A stretch of DNA of 38,910 nucleotides from CAZOOK01 sp964581385 (GTDB lineage: Bacteria; Pseudomonadota; Gammaproteobacteria; Nevskiales; Nevskiaceae): assembly GCA_964581385.1 (NCBI GenBank), contig CAZOOK010000045.1, positions 1 through 38,910 of the forward strand, in the 5' to 3' direction. This document shows positions 1 through 6,948 of the stretch, piece by piece. Numbering within the stretch: position 1 is the stretch's first letter; every line of letters begins with the position of its first letter. A program made the position numbers and the translations under genes. The notes beneath the pieces are model-generated. The model searched no databases. It saw only the letters and a list, made by a program, of their open reading frames with translations, and had not been told where the DNA came from.

Positions 1-11
1 GCCACGCCCCT

Positions 12-137
12 TCAGCCCGCAATCGTCACATACTCATGACGCATCCGGGCTAGCCATAGCCCGGCAACGGGGCCACCCAGCAACGCCGCAAATGTTGCCT
101 GCCAAGGTGACGAGAGCGGCGGGTATTCGGTACTCAT
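12..137 (-). CDS. Small cassette ORF, 41 aa, possibly truncated
   Basis: This ORF begins with ATG six bases after the degenerate attC core at 144-150, where a cassette gene is expected to start. It reads MSTEYPPLSSPWQ and then a Gly/Ala/Leu-rich segment (about residues 15-31) that could be one membrane helix, then a TGA stop. Its position and strand match the other cassette genes. A stop so soon after one helix suggests a membrane protein shortened by a stop or frameshift, but the window ends too soon to see the rest. No family is recognised. Confidence 0.4.
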   Translation of the reverse strand: MSTEYPPLSSPWQATFAALLGGPVAGLWLARMRHEYVTIAG

Positions 138-143
138 ATATGC

Positions 144-241
144 AATCTACGCAGATTTAAGCGGCGGCGAGGACGCCACACGATGTCTGCCAAGCCGATC
201 AAAAGTGTGGGCGTCCTCGACGTCCGCTTGACGGGTTAGGT
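144..241 (-). repeat. attC recombination site 1
   Basis: The site follows the 139-aa cassette gene, whose TAA stop lies inside the core GTTAGGT (235-241). The other core (144-150, AATCTAC on the plus strand) is degenerate. Between them lie two facing arms, GAGGACGCC at 169-177 and GGCGTCCTC at 210-218, which would pair in the folded bottom strand. The segment after the far core (GC, a few bases, AAGCGGCGG, then CACACGATG and CTGCC) recurs in attC 2, so the two sites are related. Confidence 0.75.
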
Positions 242-655
242 TTTGTCTCGCTGCGCACGAAGAAATGCCTCAGCTTTGGCTTTTAATTCCGGTGACGACC
301 ACCCTTTTACTGGGCGAGCACCCTCAGACAGCGGACTATCTGGCGGGGCGTCTGCAATGCTCTCAATGAAGTCCTCCGTGCTCGACCAGGAATACACAAT
401 GTTTCTGTGATCGTCGAGCTGGACTATCTGACCATCCAATAACGACAAGCAAAGTATCTCGTGCCAGTCTCCAAAGAACGGAATGTAGTTTTCTTCCACG
501 TCCCAGTCTATCCGCAGCGGCAGGGCAGAGAGAATCTGCTCATACGACCAATACTTGCTCCAAAGCCTCTGAACTCGCCCCCCGATCCGAAGCCCCTTTC
601 GCTCGGCAGCAATCGACTGAATGCTTCGGAGAAAGTGTTCAGCCTCTGGTTTCAC
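236..655 (-). CDS. Cassette-borne protein, possibly SUKH/SMI1-KNR4-like
   Basis: This is a 139-aa cassette protein. I chose the GTG start at 655 because GGAG lies at a good distance before it; the longer reading would begin inside attC 2. The TAA stop overlaps the attC 1 core, as is common for cassette genes. The middle has FGDWHEILCLSLLDGQIVQ followed by a Tyr/Trp-rich stretch and STEDFIESI. This resembles the fold pattern of SUKH (SMI1/KNR4) proteins, which often act as immunity proteins against toxins. That likeness is weak and from memory. No signal peptide or membrane segment is visible. Confidence 0.6.
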   Translation of the reverse strand: MKPEAEHFLRSIQSIAAERKGLRIGGRVQRLWSKYWSYEQILSALPLRIDWDVEENYIPFFGDWHEILCLSLLDGQIVQLDDHRNIVYSWSSTEDFIESIADAPPDSPLSEGARPVKGWSSPELKAKAEAFLRAQRDKT

Positions 656-671
656 AATTCGTCTCCAGCAA

Positions 672-763
672 ACCGAACGCCAAGTAAAGCGGCGGCACCG
701 GCACCACACGATGCCTGCCGATTCCGGCTGAGGTACGTGTGACGCCCCGTCTGCTTGTTAGCA
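672..763 (-). repeat. attC recombination site 2
   Basis: Core sites are ACCGAAC (672-678) and GTTAGCA (757-763), separated by about 80 bp. The segment GCCAAGTAAAGCGGCGG after the first core matches the equivalent parts of attC 1, 3 and 4. The neighbouring cassette gene ends at 765, directly beside the second core. Confidence 0.7.
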
Positions 764-764
764 T

Positions 765-1283
765 TTACCCACGCTTTCCTATAACGATGTACGGTTCTTC
801 GAATACGTATACAGGTGCGGGCATATCATCCGTATAGCGCCCCAGATTCTTGCCTGAGAGAGCCCACCTATTTTCAGTTTTTTGCCAGTCTGGTGCATCC
901 AGATCATGACATGACAGAACTGCATCAGGTGCAACGAGGCCGCCCGTTAATGTTGGGCCAAAGTCCTTGCAGAGCGCTCCCCACCTCCACCAATGATTAT
1001 CTGGAAGCACGACAGCCCCATCCTTGGTAGAAACCGTAAAGACATGAAGTGCTCCAGCCCCATCCTTTATCACCAATAGTGTTTCAGCCCCGAACCCAAA
1101 ACTGCGGTTTGTTATAACCATACGATATTGCCCAGACCTTAGGCTGGACACATCAATATGAGGAAGCTTTAGATCAGCTCCCTCCGCAGGAGCAAGTGAC
1201 GCCACAAAAGGGACAAAAACGGCACACAGACCTGCAATCACAACCAAGCATAAAGCTGTAGAAAGTAGCTGGCGCCTATTCAT
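765..1283 (-). CDS. Cassette-borne exported protein, unknown function
   Basis: This 172-aa protein starts MNRRQLLSTALCLVVIAG, with an Arg pair and a long hydrophobic core ending near ASLAPAEGA. It is therefore probably exported or anchored to the inner membrane, perhaps by the Tat route. The mature part has Trp-rich HWWRWGALCKDFGP and a CHDLDAPDW motif; the two Cys may form a disulfide. I chose the ATG at 1283 over an upstream in-frame start at 1358 because the upstream part crosses a shortened attC and lacks signal character. Its start overlaps the stop of the preceding cassette gene by 8 bases. No known family is recognised. Confidence 0.65.
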   Translation of the reverse strand: MNRRQLLSTALCLVVIAGLCAVFVPFVASLAPAEGADLKLPHIDVSSLRSGQYRMVITNRSFGFGAETLLVIKDGAGALHVFTVSTKDGAVVLPDNHWWRWGALCKDFGPTLTGGLVAPDAVLSCHDLDAPDWQKTENRWALSGKNLGRYTDDMPAPVYVFEEPYIVIGKRG

Positions 1284-1587
1284 GAATGCTAACGCCAGGT
1301 TGGGCGGGTACCAAGCGAACAAATGAACCACCGTTTGCTGCGGCCCGAACTGCTTCATATATCGTTTGTAATGGCCCCCGCGCTATTAGCGCTTCACACT
1401 GCAGCGCCTTCCCGTAACCCGGATCATGGTATGCCGCAAACTCAGTATCCATAGTGCGCATCGCAAGAAACGAAGTGGCGACAACGTTTGCTCCACATTT
1501 GGCACAGCGCAAAACGTAAGAGCCATACTCGACTCCAGCTTCGAGCTGTTCAGACTTGCACGTGTTGCAGACGAGCGCGTTACTCAT
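1276..1587 (-). CDS. Cassette-borne small protein with CxxC pairs
   Basis: This 103-aa protein starts ATG 10 bases after the attC 3 core (1597-1603). Near the N terminus it has CNTC (about residues 7-10) and CAKC (about residues 27-30). This four-Cys arrangement is typical of a small zinc ribbon. The rest is rich in Ala and Arg and has no recognised motif. The C-terminal codons run straight through the shortened attC (1287-1305) and stop at a TAG overlapping the next gene, so its present C terminus is probably not the original one. The function is unknown; zinc binding is inferred from the Cys spacing. Confidence 0.6.
   Translation of the reverse strand: MSNALVCNTCKSEQLEAGVEYGSYVLRCAKCGANVVATSFLAMRTMDTEFAAYHDPGYGKALQCEALIARGPLQTIYEAVRAAANGGSFVRLVPAQPGVSIHE
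1287..1305 (-). repeat. Shortened attC: two cores without the stem
   Basis: The plus strand shows core TGCTAAC (1287-1293), five bases GCCAG, and core GTTGGGC (1299-1305). The other attC sites here have 58-98 bp. The AACGCCAG segment is the same as at the start of attC 3, so this looks like an attC that lost its stem region, joining two cassettes. Confidence 0.5.
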
Positions 1588-1596
1588 TTTCTGAGG

Positions 1597-1685
1597 CCCA
1601 ACGCCAGCTTCAGCGGCAGACCGGCCGCCACACGGAACCTGCAGAGCGCGACCACACTGCGCGCGGACGGGCTGTCCGCTGGAAG
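1597..1685 (-). repeat. attC recombination site 3, long part (split by the IS)
   Basis: Core GCCCAAC (1597-1603) is followed by AACGCCAGCTTCAGCGGC and continues to GTCCGCTGGA, closely matching attC 4 in order and spacing. The remaining few bases and the second core, GTTAGAG (3088-3094), lie on the far side of the insertion sequence at 1686-3082. Confidence 0.7.
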
Positions 1686-1692
1686 TGATGAA

Positions 1693-1707
1693 ATGGACTC
1701 CTCCCGC
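1693..1707 (+). repeat. Left subterminal inverted repeat of the IS
   Basis: ATGGACTCCTCCCGC pairs with the right copy at 3065-3079 with a single mismatch. It lies 72 bases before the transposase start. Confidence 0.75.
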
Positions 1708-1778
1708 TGTTTTGAACGGCATCAAAAGTGCCAAGCTGAGATAGCGAATTCATCAGCGATCAACGAGAGGAGTCCGAT

Positions 1779-2819
1779 ATGAATGCTACGACGGTGGCTA
1801 TTGACCTGGCAAAGGATGTGTTTGAGTTGGCGGTGGCCGATAGCTCAGGACGAATCGTGCGGCGTGAGCGGCTGACGCGTTTTCGCTTTGGGCGTTTTGT
1901 GGATAACTTGCCGGTGTGCCGTATCGTGATGGAAGCCTGCAGTGGCTCGCATTGCTGGGCACGGCGCTTTCAAGCTGCAGGGCACACCGTGGTGCTGTTG
2001 CCGGCCCAGTACGTTCGCCCCTATCGCCGCCGTAACAAGACCGACCGCGCCGACTGTGAAGCGTTGCTGGAAGCGGTGAAGAATCCTGAAATCCTGCCAG
2101 TGTCGGTAAAGTCGCCCGAGCAGCAAGCGGTGCAGGCCTTGCACCGGTTGCGCAGTCAGTGGATGGCGACACGTACGGCTCGGATCAATGTGCTGAGGGG
2201 GTTGCTGCGCGAGTTCGGTCTGGTTATTCCGCTCGGTGCCACGACCGCGCTCAAGCAGTTTCCCGAGGCAATTGACGATGCGGCCGTGCCAGCGTTTCTG
2301 CGTCCCCTCCTGCTCAGCATGTTGGAAGAAATCCGCACACTCACCGCGCGCGTGGTCGAGGTCGAGCGTCAGCTCGACGACGCCACCGCCGATGATCCGG
2401 CGGTGCAGACCTTGCGCAGCGTCAGCGGCATTGGGCTGCTCACCGCCACCGCGCTACGCGCCAGTGCCAGTGATGCCAGAAACTTCCGCAATGGCCGCCA
2501 TCTGGCGTCCTGGATTGGACTGACGCCACGCGAACACTCCAGCGGCAGTCATCGCAATCTCGGCGGCATCAGCAAGCGCGGCGATGTCTATGTTCGCATG
2601 CTGCTGATCCACGGTGCCCGCTCAGTGATGCTGCGCGCCAACCAACTGGCCCGTACAGGGCACGCACTCAATCCTTTGCAACGCTGGGCACTGGATCTGG
2701 CGGCGCGGGTCGGCCACAACAAGGCCGCCGTTGGATTGGCCAACAAGCTGGCTCGCATCGCCTGGGCCGTGTGGTATCACCAAACCGATTTCAATCCCGA
2801 TCGCGCCGTAGCGGCGTAA
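1779..2819 (+). CDS. IS110-family transposase (DEDD recombinase)
   Basis: This 346-aa protein is the usual size for the family. The N-terminal RuvC-like domain shows AIDLAKDVFELAVAD (first Asp), VMEACSGSHCWARR (Glu) and NKTDRADCEAL (the paired Asp), giving the DEDD set. The C-terminal Transposase_20 part shows SVSGIGLLTATAL, then a serine-containing HSSGSHRNLGGISKRGD segment as in IS110 proteins. A strong ribosome-binding site (GAGAGGAGT) precedes the ATG. The protein appears intact, so the element may still be active. It is expected to work with a guide RNA from the element's non-coding end. Confidence 0.9.
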   Translation: MNATTVAIDLAKDVFELAVADSSGRIVRRERLTRFRFGRFVDNLPVCRIVMEACSGSHCWARRFQAAGHTVVLLPAQYVRPYRRRNKTDRADCEALLEAVKNPEILPVSVKSPEQQAVQALHRLRSQWMATRTARINVLRGLLREFGLVIPLGATTALKQFPEAIDDAAVPAFLRPLLLSMLEEIRTLTARVVEVERQLDDATADDPAVQTLRSVSGIGLLTATALRASASDARNFRNGRHLASWIGLTPREHSSGSHRNLGGISKRGDVYVRMLLIHGARSVMLRANQLARTGHALNPLQRWALDLAARVGHNKAAVGLANKLARIAWAVWYHQTDFNPDRAVAA

Positions 2820-3064
2820 TCCTGATTCACAGAGCAGCACTTCTCGCGGTTGCGTTGGAGAGACGATTGATCATGACGTAACGGTCGGACCGTTCTGGAT
2901 TAAAGCCGATAACTTGCGTGAGCGAAAAGCTCGTCGAAGCGTATGGCGATCCAGAGGCGGATTTCATGAAGGCTCGGAGCGGAAGTATTACTCCATAGAA
3001 GCCGAATATACGACTGCAACCGATCTTCCACGTCAGATCAGATGTCCGTCTCTACTGCGGGGTT
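2820..3064 (+). ncRNA. Candidate bridge/seek RNA region of the IS
   Basis: In IS1111-type elements the guide RNA is known to come from the non-coding region downstream of the transposase. This stretch has no ORF of note but has strong local folding potential: AACGGTC-G-GACCGTT (2880-2894) is a perfect inverted repeat and GAGC-GAAAA-GCTC (2920-2932) is a small hairpin. Between them, TAACTTGCGT (2910-2919) can pair with the right target flank ACGCGGGTTA (3082-3091), with two G-U pairs. CTGGA (2895-2899) equals the left flank (1679-1683). RNA ends and structure are not determined. Confidence 0.45.
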
Positions 3065-3079
3065 GCGGGGGGAGTCCAT
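3065..3079 (+). repeat. Right subterminal inverted repeat of the IS
   Basis: GCGGGGGGAGTCCAT is the complement of the left repeat at 1693-1707 with one mismatch. It lies about three bases from the junction with the attC remainder. Confidence 0.75.
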
Positions 3080-3082
3080 ATA

Positions 3083-3094
3083 CGCGGGTTAGAG
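3083..3094 (-). repeat. attC recombination site 3, short part
   Basis: This holds CGCGG and core GTTAGAG (3088-3094), the missing end of the attC that starts at 1597. The TAA stop of the adjoining cassette gene (3089-3091) lies in the core. Confidence 0.65.
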
Positions 3095-3427
3095 CGCACT
3101 CTCTATCTCCGCGATGAATGCTGGCACTTCAGTTCGCAACCACTCACGTCCAACCTCCGTCCAATTTTGCTGCCCCTCCATCTCCTTCAGCGACTCTTGC
3201 AGCATTTCCAAAAATTTCTTCCGCACCACCACGTCAGGCAGAACGTCATCAAGGGCGACCCAAAGTCCCGGAAAGAACCGTTCCTTCCGTGCAATCAAGA
3301 ATTTTGTTACGTCACTCTCCATGCCAAAGGCATGTTGGGCTTGCGTAACCAACACAGCAACGCAAGCTTCAATTGCACCGTTGGTTCCTATCAGCCTGGC
3401 ATTACCCAAGGTTATCGAAGCGCTCAT
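3089..3427 (-). CDS. Cassette-borne protein, unknown function (112 aa)
   Basis: I chose the ATG at 3427 because it follows the attC 4 core GTTAGAG by two bases; a longer in-frame reading starts inside the attC. No ribosome-binding site precedes it, so translation may depend on the upstream gene or on a leaderless-like mode. The protein begins MSASITLGNARLIG, is mostly helical in character and has an acidic C terminus (TEVPAFIAEIESAL). It has no signal peptide or membrane helix. No family is recognised. It is the second cassette from attI. Confidence 0.6.
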   Translation of the reverse strand: MSASITLGNARLIGTNGAIEACVAVLVTQAQHAFGMESDVTKFLIARKERFFPGLWVALDDVLPDVVVRKKFLEMLQESLKEMEGQQNWTEVGREWLRTEVPAFIAEIESAL

Positions 3428-3429
3428 AG

Positions 3430-3525
3430 CTCTAACGCAGAGCTCAGCGGCGGCCCGCAATACGCGGACCTCTCCGACACGAAAATGGCAGCGCGCGGGC
3501 CGTCCGCTGGAGCGCCGGGTTAAGT
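3430..3525 (-). repeat. attC recombination site 4
   Basis: Cores are CTCTAAC (3430-3436) and GTTAAGT (3519-3525). The inner segments GCGGCGGCCCGC and GCGCGGGCCGTCCGC face each other and can pair, with CCTCTCCGAC in between. The same inner wording recurs in the sites at 37037 and 37415. Confidence 0.8.
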
Positions 3526-3810
3526 TTCAGCCCGCAGCCAGGTTTCTTGGGCGCTGTATGAATACGTGACATCTGCAACGTTCTTGTCCGTGAGCAAGAA
3601 ACGATACTTTGCGAAACGGCCATTGGAGGGCCAGTGAATGCAGAACCTGAGGGCACCTTGATCTTCTTTAACATCATAGACCTCACCCTCCTCTCCATCG
3701 TTTTCATCTGTGGCGCTAACCAAGTAACCCGTATCTCCCTTGCTGATGCGAATTACTTTGTCGCTAAATCCATCAGCACAACGCCATGCCCCACAAAGAG
3801 ACGCACTCAC
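3520..3810 (-). CDS. First cassette gene: small protein, unknown function
   Basis: This 96-aa protein is encoded by the cassette next to attI, the position best expressed from an integron promoter. The GTG start at 3810 has AAGGAG before it. It reads MSASLCGAWRCADGFSDKV, then many short alternating hydrophobic stretches, which suggests a small all-beta (lipocalin-like) fold. DENDGEEGEVYDV is an acidic loop. The TAA stop lies inside the attC 4 core. No signal peptide is visible and no family is recognised. Confidence 0.65.
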   Translation of the reverse strand: MSASLCGAWRCADGFSDKVIRISKGDTGYLVSATDENDGEEGEVYDVKEDQGALRFCIHWPSNGRFAKYRFLLTDKNVADVTYSYSAQETWLRAET

Positions 3811-3826
3811 GGACCTGCTCCTTGAA

Positions 3827-3962
3827 ACTTAACGCTAATTGAACGGATCAATTGCGGAAAATAATTGCTGCACTTTGGTGGTTTTCCTTGACAGGATGCT
3901 CCGTAAGGCATTGAGCATGCAGCATTTAGCCGGCACTGTTGCCGGATTGAACCGCAAAATCA
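3827..3962. promoter_or_regulatory. attI: attI site and promoter region of the integron
   Basis: The core ACTTAAC (3827-3833; GTTAAGT on the minus strand) marks the junction between the first cassette and the integron platform. The 130 bp up to intI should hold the rest of attI, the cassette promoter (minus strand) and the integrase promoter (plus strand). TTGACA at 3890-3895 could be a -35 box for intI, but no good -10 box follows at 17 bp. I cannot place the cassette promoter with confidence. Confidence 0.55.
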
Positions 3963-4946
3963 ATGTCCCCCGATGACGCTACTCTACCCGTTCTCAAACC
4001 CAAACTTCTAGATCAGCTCCAAGACGAGATCCGCCGAAGGAATCTGTCGCTCCGCACCGAGCAGACTTATCGGCACTGGAACCGCCGTTTCATCCTCTAC
4101 CATGGCAAGAAGCATCCGAAAGACATGGGTGAGCCGGAGATCACTGCCTTCTTGACCCATCTTGCCCGCGATCGGCGATGTTCCGCTTCCACACAAAACC
4201 AGGCGCTGGCGGCAATCCTGTTCATGTACCGCTGGGTCCTGCGGCAGCAGGTCGACTGGATTGACGACTTTCAAAGAGCCAAGAAGCCACAGCGACTGCC
4301 GCAGGTATTCACTGGGGATGAGTGTCGGCGCGTGCTTGCAGCGCTGAACGGGACCCGTTGGCTGATGGCAAGCCTGTTGTATGGCTCGGGCCTGCGACTG
4401 ACCGAGTGCCTGACGCTGCGGGTAAAGGACGTCGACTTGGTCAGCCTGCAAATCACGGTTCGCAACGGCAAAGGAGCGAAAGATCGGATCACGATGCTGC
4501 CGAAATCTTTGGTGCCAGCACTACAAGTTCAACTTGAGCGCGCCCGAGAGCTGCACCGTGTCGACCTGAGCCAGGGATTCGGTGAAGCGTCCCTTCCCTA
4601 TGCCCTGGCGAGAAAGTATCCGAAGGCAGGATTCGAATGGGGCTGGCAGTACGTCTTTCCTTCAACCAAGCGCTCGGTCGATCCTTACTCCGGCCGAACC
4701 AAACGACATCATGTCTTCGAGGACACGTTACAGCGGGCCGTCAAGCAAGCGATCCGCGCGGCCGGAATCACCAAGCACGCGAGCTGCCATACGTTTCGCC
4801 ACTCCTTTGCGACACACCTCTTTGAGCGCGGACAGGATATTCGGACCATTCAGGAGCTTCTGGGCCACAACGACGTCTCGACGACGATGATCTATACCCA
4901 CGTACTGGGTAAAGGTGTGCAGGGTGTGATCAGCCCGCTCGATTGA
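3963..4946 (+). CDS. intI: Integron integrase IntI
   Basis: This 327-aa tyrosine recombinase inserts and excises gene cassettes at attI and attC. The N-terminal SAM-like domain (LRTEQTYRHWNRRFILYHGKKHP) is followed by the catalytic domain with SGLRLTECL (first Arg), HTFRHS (His276, Arg279), GH (His302) and the nucleophile Tyr311. The segment around ARKYPKAGFEWGWQYVFPS is the extra IntI-specific region that separates integron integrases from XerC/D and binds the folded attC. All catalytic residues are present and the frame is open, so it looks functional. It is transcribed away from the cassette array, the usual arrangement. Confidence 0.95.
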   Translation: MSPDDATLPVLKPKLLDQLQDEIRRRNLSLRTEQTYRHWNRRFILYHGKKHPKDMGEPEITAFLTHLARDRRCSASTQNQALAAILFMYRWVLRQQVDWIDDFQRAKKPQRLPQVFTGDECRRVLAALNGTRWLMASLLYGSGLRLTECLTLRVKDVDLVSLQITVRNGKGAKDRITMLPKSLVPALQVQLERARELHRVDLSQGFGEASLPYALARKYPKAGFEWGWQYVFPSTKRSVDPYSGRTKRHHVFEDTLQRAVKQAIRAAGITKHASCHTFRHSFATHLFERGQDIRTIQELLGHNDVSTTMIYTHVLGKGVQGVISPLD

Positions 4947-5004
4947 ATGATCAGCCAGGTCGTCGCTCTCCCTCGCGGTCCGCCGAAATTTGGCGCCCCG
5001 ATAC

Positions 5005-5036
5005 CTGCCGGTCGCCACTGACGGCTTAGGGCTGGG
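5005..5036 (+). repeat. Dispersed repeat, copy A
   Basis: The sequence CTGCCGGTCGCCACTGACGG followed by CTTAGGGCTGGG is nearly the same as at 24539-24575 and similar at 10711-10746. Weaker copies lie at 5581-5616 and 38254-38284. All are in the same strand orientation and outside genes. Confidence 0.55.
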
Positions 5037-5580
5037 CGCACACGCTAATATTAACTCGATGTTACGTTCTTTTTGAGCCGCTTTCCCGTTTCCTGTGGTC
5101 TAAGAAATTCCCGCAGGTCAGCTGGAAAAAATTTCCGTCGGGCATCTGTAGGATTCAGTTACCCGCCTAATCTCGGCCTCGTCCCAACGCACGCCATGCG
5201 ACCGCCAACGCACAAACCGCAACAACAGCCATTAATGCTTCATGGGACAGCGACGCTAAGCCGTGCACAACATCAGTAATGATCATTGAGGCCTCTAAAT
5301 CGTTGGACCTCAAGAACAATAAACACCTTTTTCGGGAAATACACCCGGAAAAGTCGGCGATTTGCCCGGTAGTAACTTTCTAACGAATGTGCTATGAGCG
5401 CAGTCGGCAGGCCTGGAAGAGGCGAGAGTGCGTCGCTCTGTTCTCCGCGTTAGCGCCATTTAGCAGCAATCTTGGATTCCCTTCGGCGCATAGACTATCG
5501 TTCACTGTCAGCAGCCCGATCATTGCAGAGTACCTACGTTGGGCCACACGACGGTGGGCGTCGACGGATTGGGCTACGGA

Positions 5581-5616
5581 AAGCGGCCGTTCGCGAATGA
5601 CCGAAAAGGGCTGGCG
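5581..5616 (+). repeat. Dispersed repeat, copy B (diverged)
   Basis: This copy has GCGGCCGTTCGCGAATGACC and then AAAAGGGCTGG, sharing the CCGTTCGCGA...TGAC...GGGCTGG frame of the other copies. Confidence 0.4.
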
Positions 5617-5636
5617 GCGTCGATCGGACGCACACC

Positions 5637-6296
5637 TCACCATTCCACGTCGACGGATTTGATTTCACTGCTGTTGTACGCCGTTACCAACGCTCGGCCA
5701 TGGTCGCCGCTCCAACTCAAGCTGGATATCGAGTACTTATACCCCGCTCCTTCCTTGGCTTTAGCGAGGCGCAGCGCTTGGGCACCGGCCTCGCCGTGGA
5801 CAGTAAATGAAAAAAATGCGGCCATTGCTACGGCAAGAAGCACGCCCACAACAAATGCGCCTCTAGGCGGCGCCTCAGACTGACCTGCGGCAACCCTCGC
5901 CTTAACAACGGAAGGCTTTCGTAGCTGGAGATAGACCCACAGAATGAAACCGAGTCCAATGAACCCATAGAGAACAGAAGCAACGCTATCGAACGGATGT
6001 AGCCGCAGCTCCGCCATCAGCAGATCAATCGGGATCATAAACGGAAATAGAATGACAATTGCGCTCGTGAGGCAAGCCAAAATAAAAGCGGAAAACCATG
6101 TGACCACGCGCACCGCTCCCAAGCTTCCGCGCAGGAAAAGGATGCCGGCGACAACCGCAAAGATGTTCAGGCTCGATTGGTAGCTGATGTCGTGCGACAC
6201 GCAATAGACCATCACGCCGATGTCCGCTAGTCCGACCGCAATCGAGACCCAGCCGAGACGCTTTAGCACGACTCGATAGTTTTCCGTTTCCCCCAT
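5637..6296 (-). CDS. Polytopic membrane protein, unknown function
   Basis: The 219-aa protein has four or five hydrophobic helices (about residues 12-32, 42-58, 62-85, 105-125 and 147-163). After the last helix comes a soluble C-terminal part (AGAQALRLAKAKEGAGYKY) likely in the periplasm. No family motif is recognised. Its strand matches the cassette genes, but no convincing attC flanks it. The ATG at 6296 begins MGETENYRVVLKRLG, a plausible cytoplasmic start. Confidence 0.6.
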   Translation of the reverse strand: MGETENYRVVLKRLGWVSIAVGLADIGVMVYCVSHDISYQSSLNIFAVVAGILFLRGSLGAVRVVTWFSAFILACLTSAIVILFPFMIPIDLLMAELRLHPFDSVASVLYGFIGLGFILWVYLQLRKPSVVKARVAAGQSEAPPRGAFVVGVLLAVAMAAFFSFTVHGEAGAQALRLAKAKEGAGYKYSISSLSWSGDHGRALVTAYNSSEIKSVDVEW

Positions 6297-6500
6297 GACA
6301 ATTTCCCCATCCCGCCGGAATCAGGCTTGGTTGTTTGGCGCCGATCATATCGCGCCGGACTGCTCCGAAGCGGTCACCCGTGGGAATCAGCTCTGGGCTG
6401 CTCACGACGACACGAAGGCCGTCACGCGAGGCGCGCCGCTACCGGACAACGAGAATCTGGAAGTCATCGCCCGTTAGTTCAATTTCGAGTTTGTGGAACT

Positions 6501-6549
6501 GTTACCCCTGTCCCCCGACGCTTTTGTTACTTATGTCCCCGACTGTTCA
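6501..6549 (+). repeat. Diverged repeat, copy 1 of 2
   Basis: It contains GTTACCCCTGTC and TTATGTCCCCGACTGTTCA, and matches 10826-10875 (GTTACCCCCTGTC and CTATGTCCCCGACTGCTCA) with the same spacing. It overlaps the 3' end of the gene at 6531-6797. The nature of the repeat is unknown. Confidence 0.5.
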
Positions 6550-6797
6550 CTGGCTCGCCTCCGGGGATGCTTATCCGGAAACTGCGCAAGTAGAATGAGA
6601 CCCACAAGCGAGAGTAGCCCAAGTAACGCCCACCAGCCTGAGTGACCTTTGCCCTTCGCGTACGCCCACAATCCGTAGAACCACGATGCCCAAAATATAC
6701 AGAAGATACTCAGGGCTATGAAGTTGCCACCCCGCCAAGGATTTACGCCGTTGGGGAGACAAACAGCTATCGCCGTGAGAGCCACAATACAGAACAT
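6531..6797 (-). CDS. Small membrane protein, cassette-like
   Basis: The 88-aa protein has two or three hydrophobic segments (residues 1-14, 27-45 and 54-72) and a loop YAKGKGHSGWWALLGLLSL between the last two. This loop pattern is common in small proteobacterial membrane proteins of unknown function. The C-terminal tail is basic (DKHPRRRASEQ). The last codons lie inside a repeat also found at 10826-10875, so the C terminus may have been changed by insertion of that repeat. The start is uncertain. Confidence 0.5.
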   Translation of the reverse strand: MFCIVALTAIAVCLPNGVNPWRGGNFIALSIFCIFWASWFYGLWAYAKGKGHSGWWALLGLLSLVGLILLAQFPDKHPRRRASEQSGT

Positions 6798-6934
6798 CTA
6801 GAGGAACGCCGCATAGACGACCTTGGGACGGTAGGGTGCAAGCATCAAGCTCTCCAGTTACAACGATTGGGGTAGTGAGAGAACGTATTAAACACGGTTG
6901 CCTCTTAGCAGACAGCAGGTGGCCAGGGAGTGGC

Positions 6935-6941
6935 ACCTAAC
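6935..6941 (-). repeat. Isolated attC-type core beside an IS remnant
   Basis: ACCTAAC fits the RYYYAAC core. Eight bases later the IS110-type left repeat ATGGACCTCCCC begins. This suggests that the second element also entered a cassette recombination site; the rest of the attC is not recognisable. Confidence 0.35.
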
Positions 6942-6948
6942 GAATGAC

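Larger units (their letters stand above)
1686..3082 (+). mobile_element. IS110-family, IS1111-type insertion sequence in an attC
   Basis: The element is about 1.4 kb with one transposase gene and a 3' non-coding part of about 245 bp. Subterminal inverted repeats are visible: ATGGACTCCTCCCGC at 1693-1707 and its complement at 3065-3079, with 14 of 15 bases matching. Repeats set a few bases in from the ends are a trait of the IS1111 subgroup. The flanks are the two parts of attC 3; a set of IS1111 elements is known to target attC sites. The exact ends are estimated to within a few bases from the usual distance between repeat and end. Confidence 0.8.
4947..5636. other. Non-coding stretch after intI
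   Basis: No ORF here has the look of a real gene. It holds two copies of a short dispersed repeat (5005-5036 and 5581-5616) and an isolated attC-core-like GTTAGCG near 5449. Confidence 0.5.

Noticed and set aside
3890..3918. TTGACA as a full promoter for intI
   Set aside because: The -10 position 17 bases later (TTGAGC) is poor; I kept only the general promoter region.
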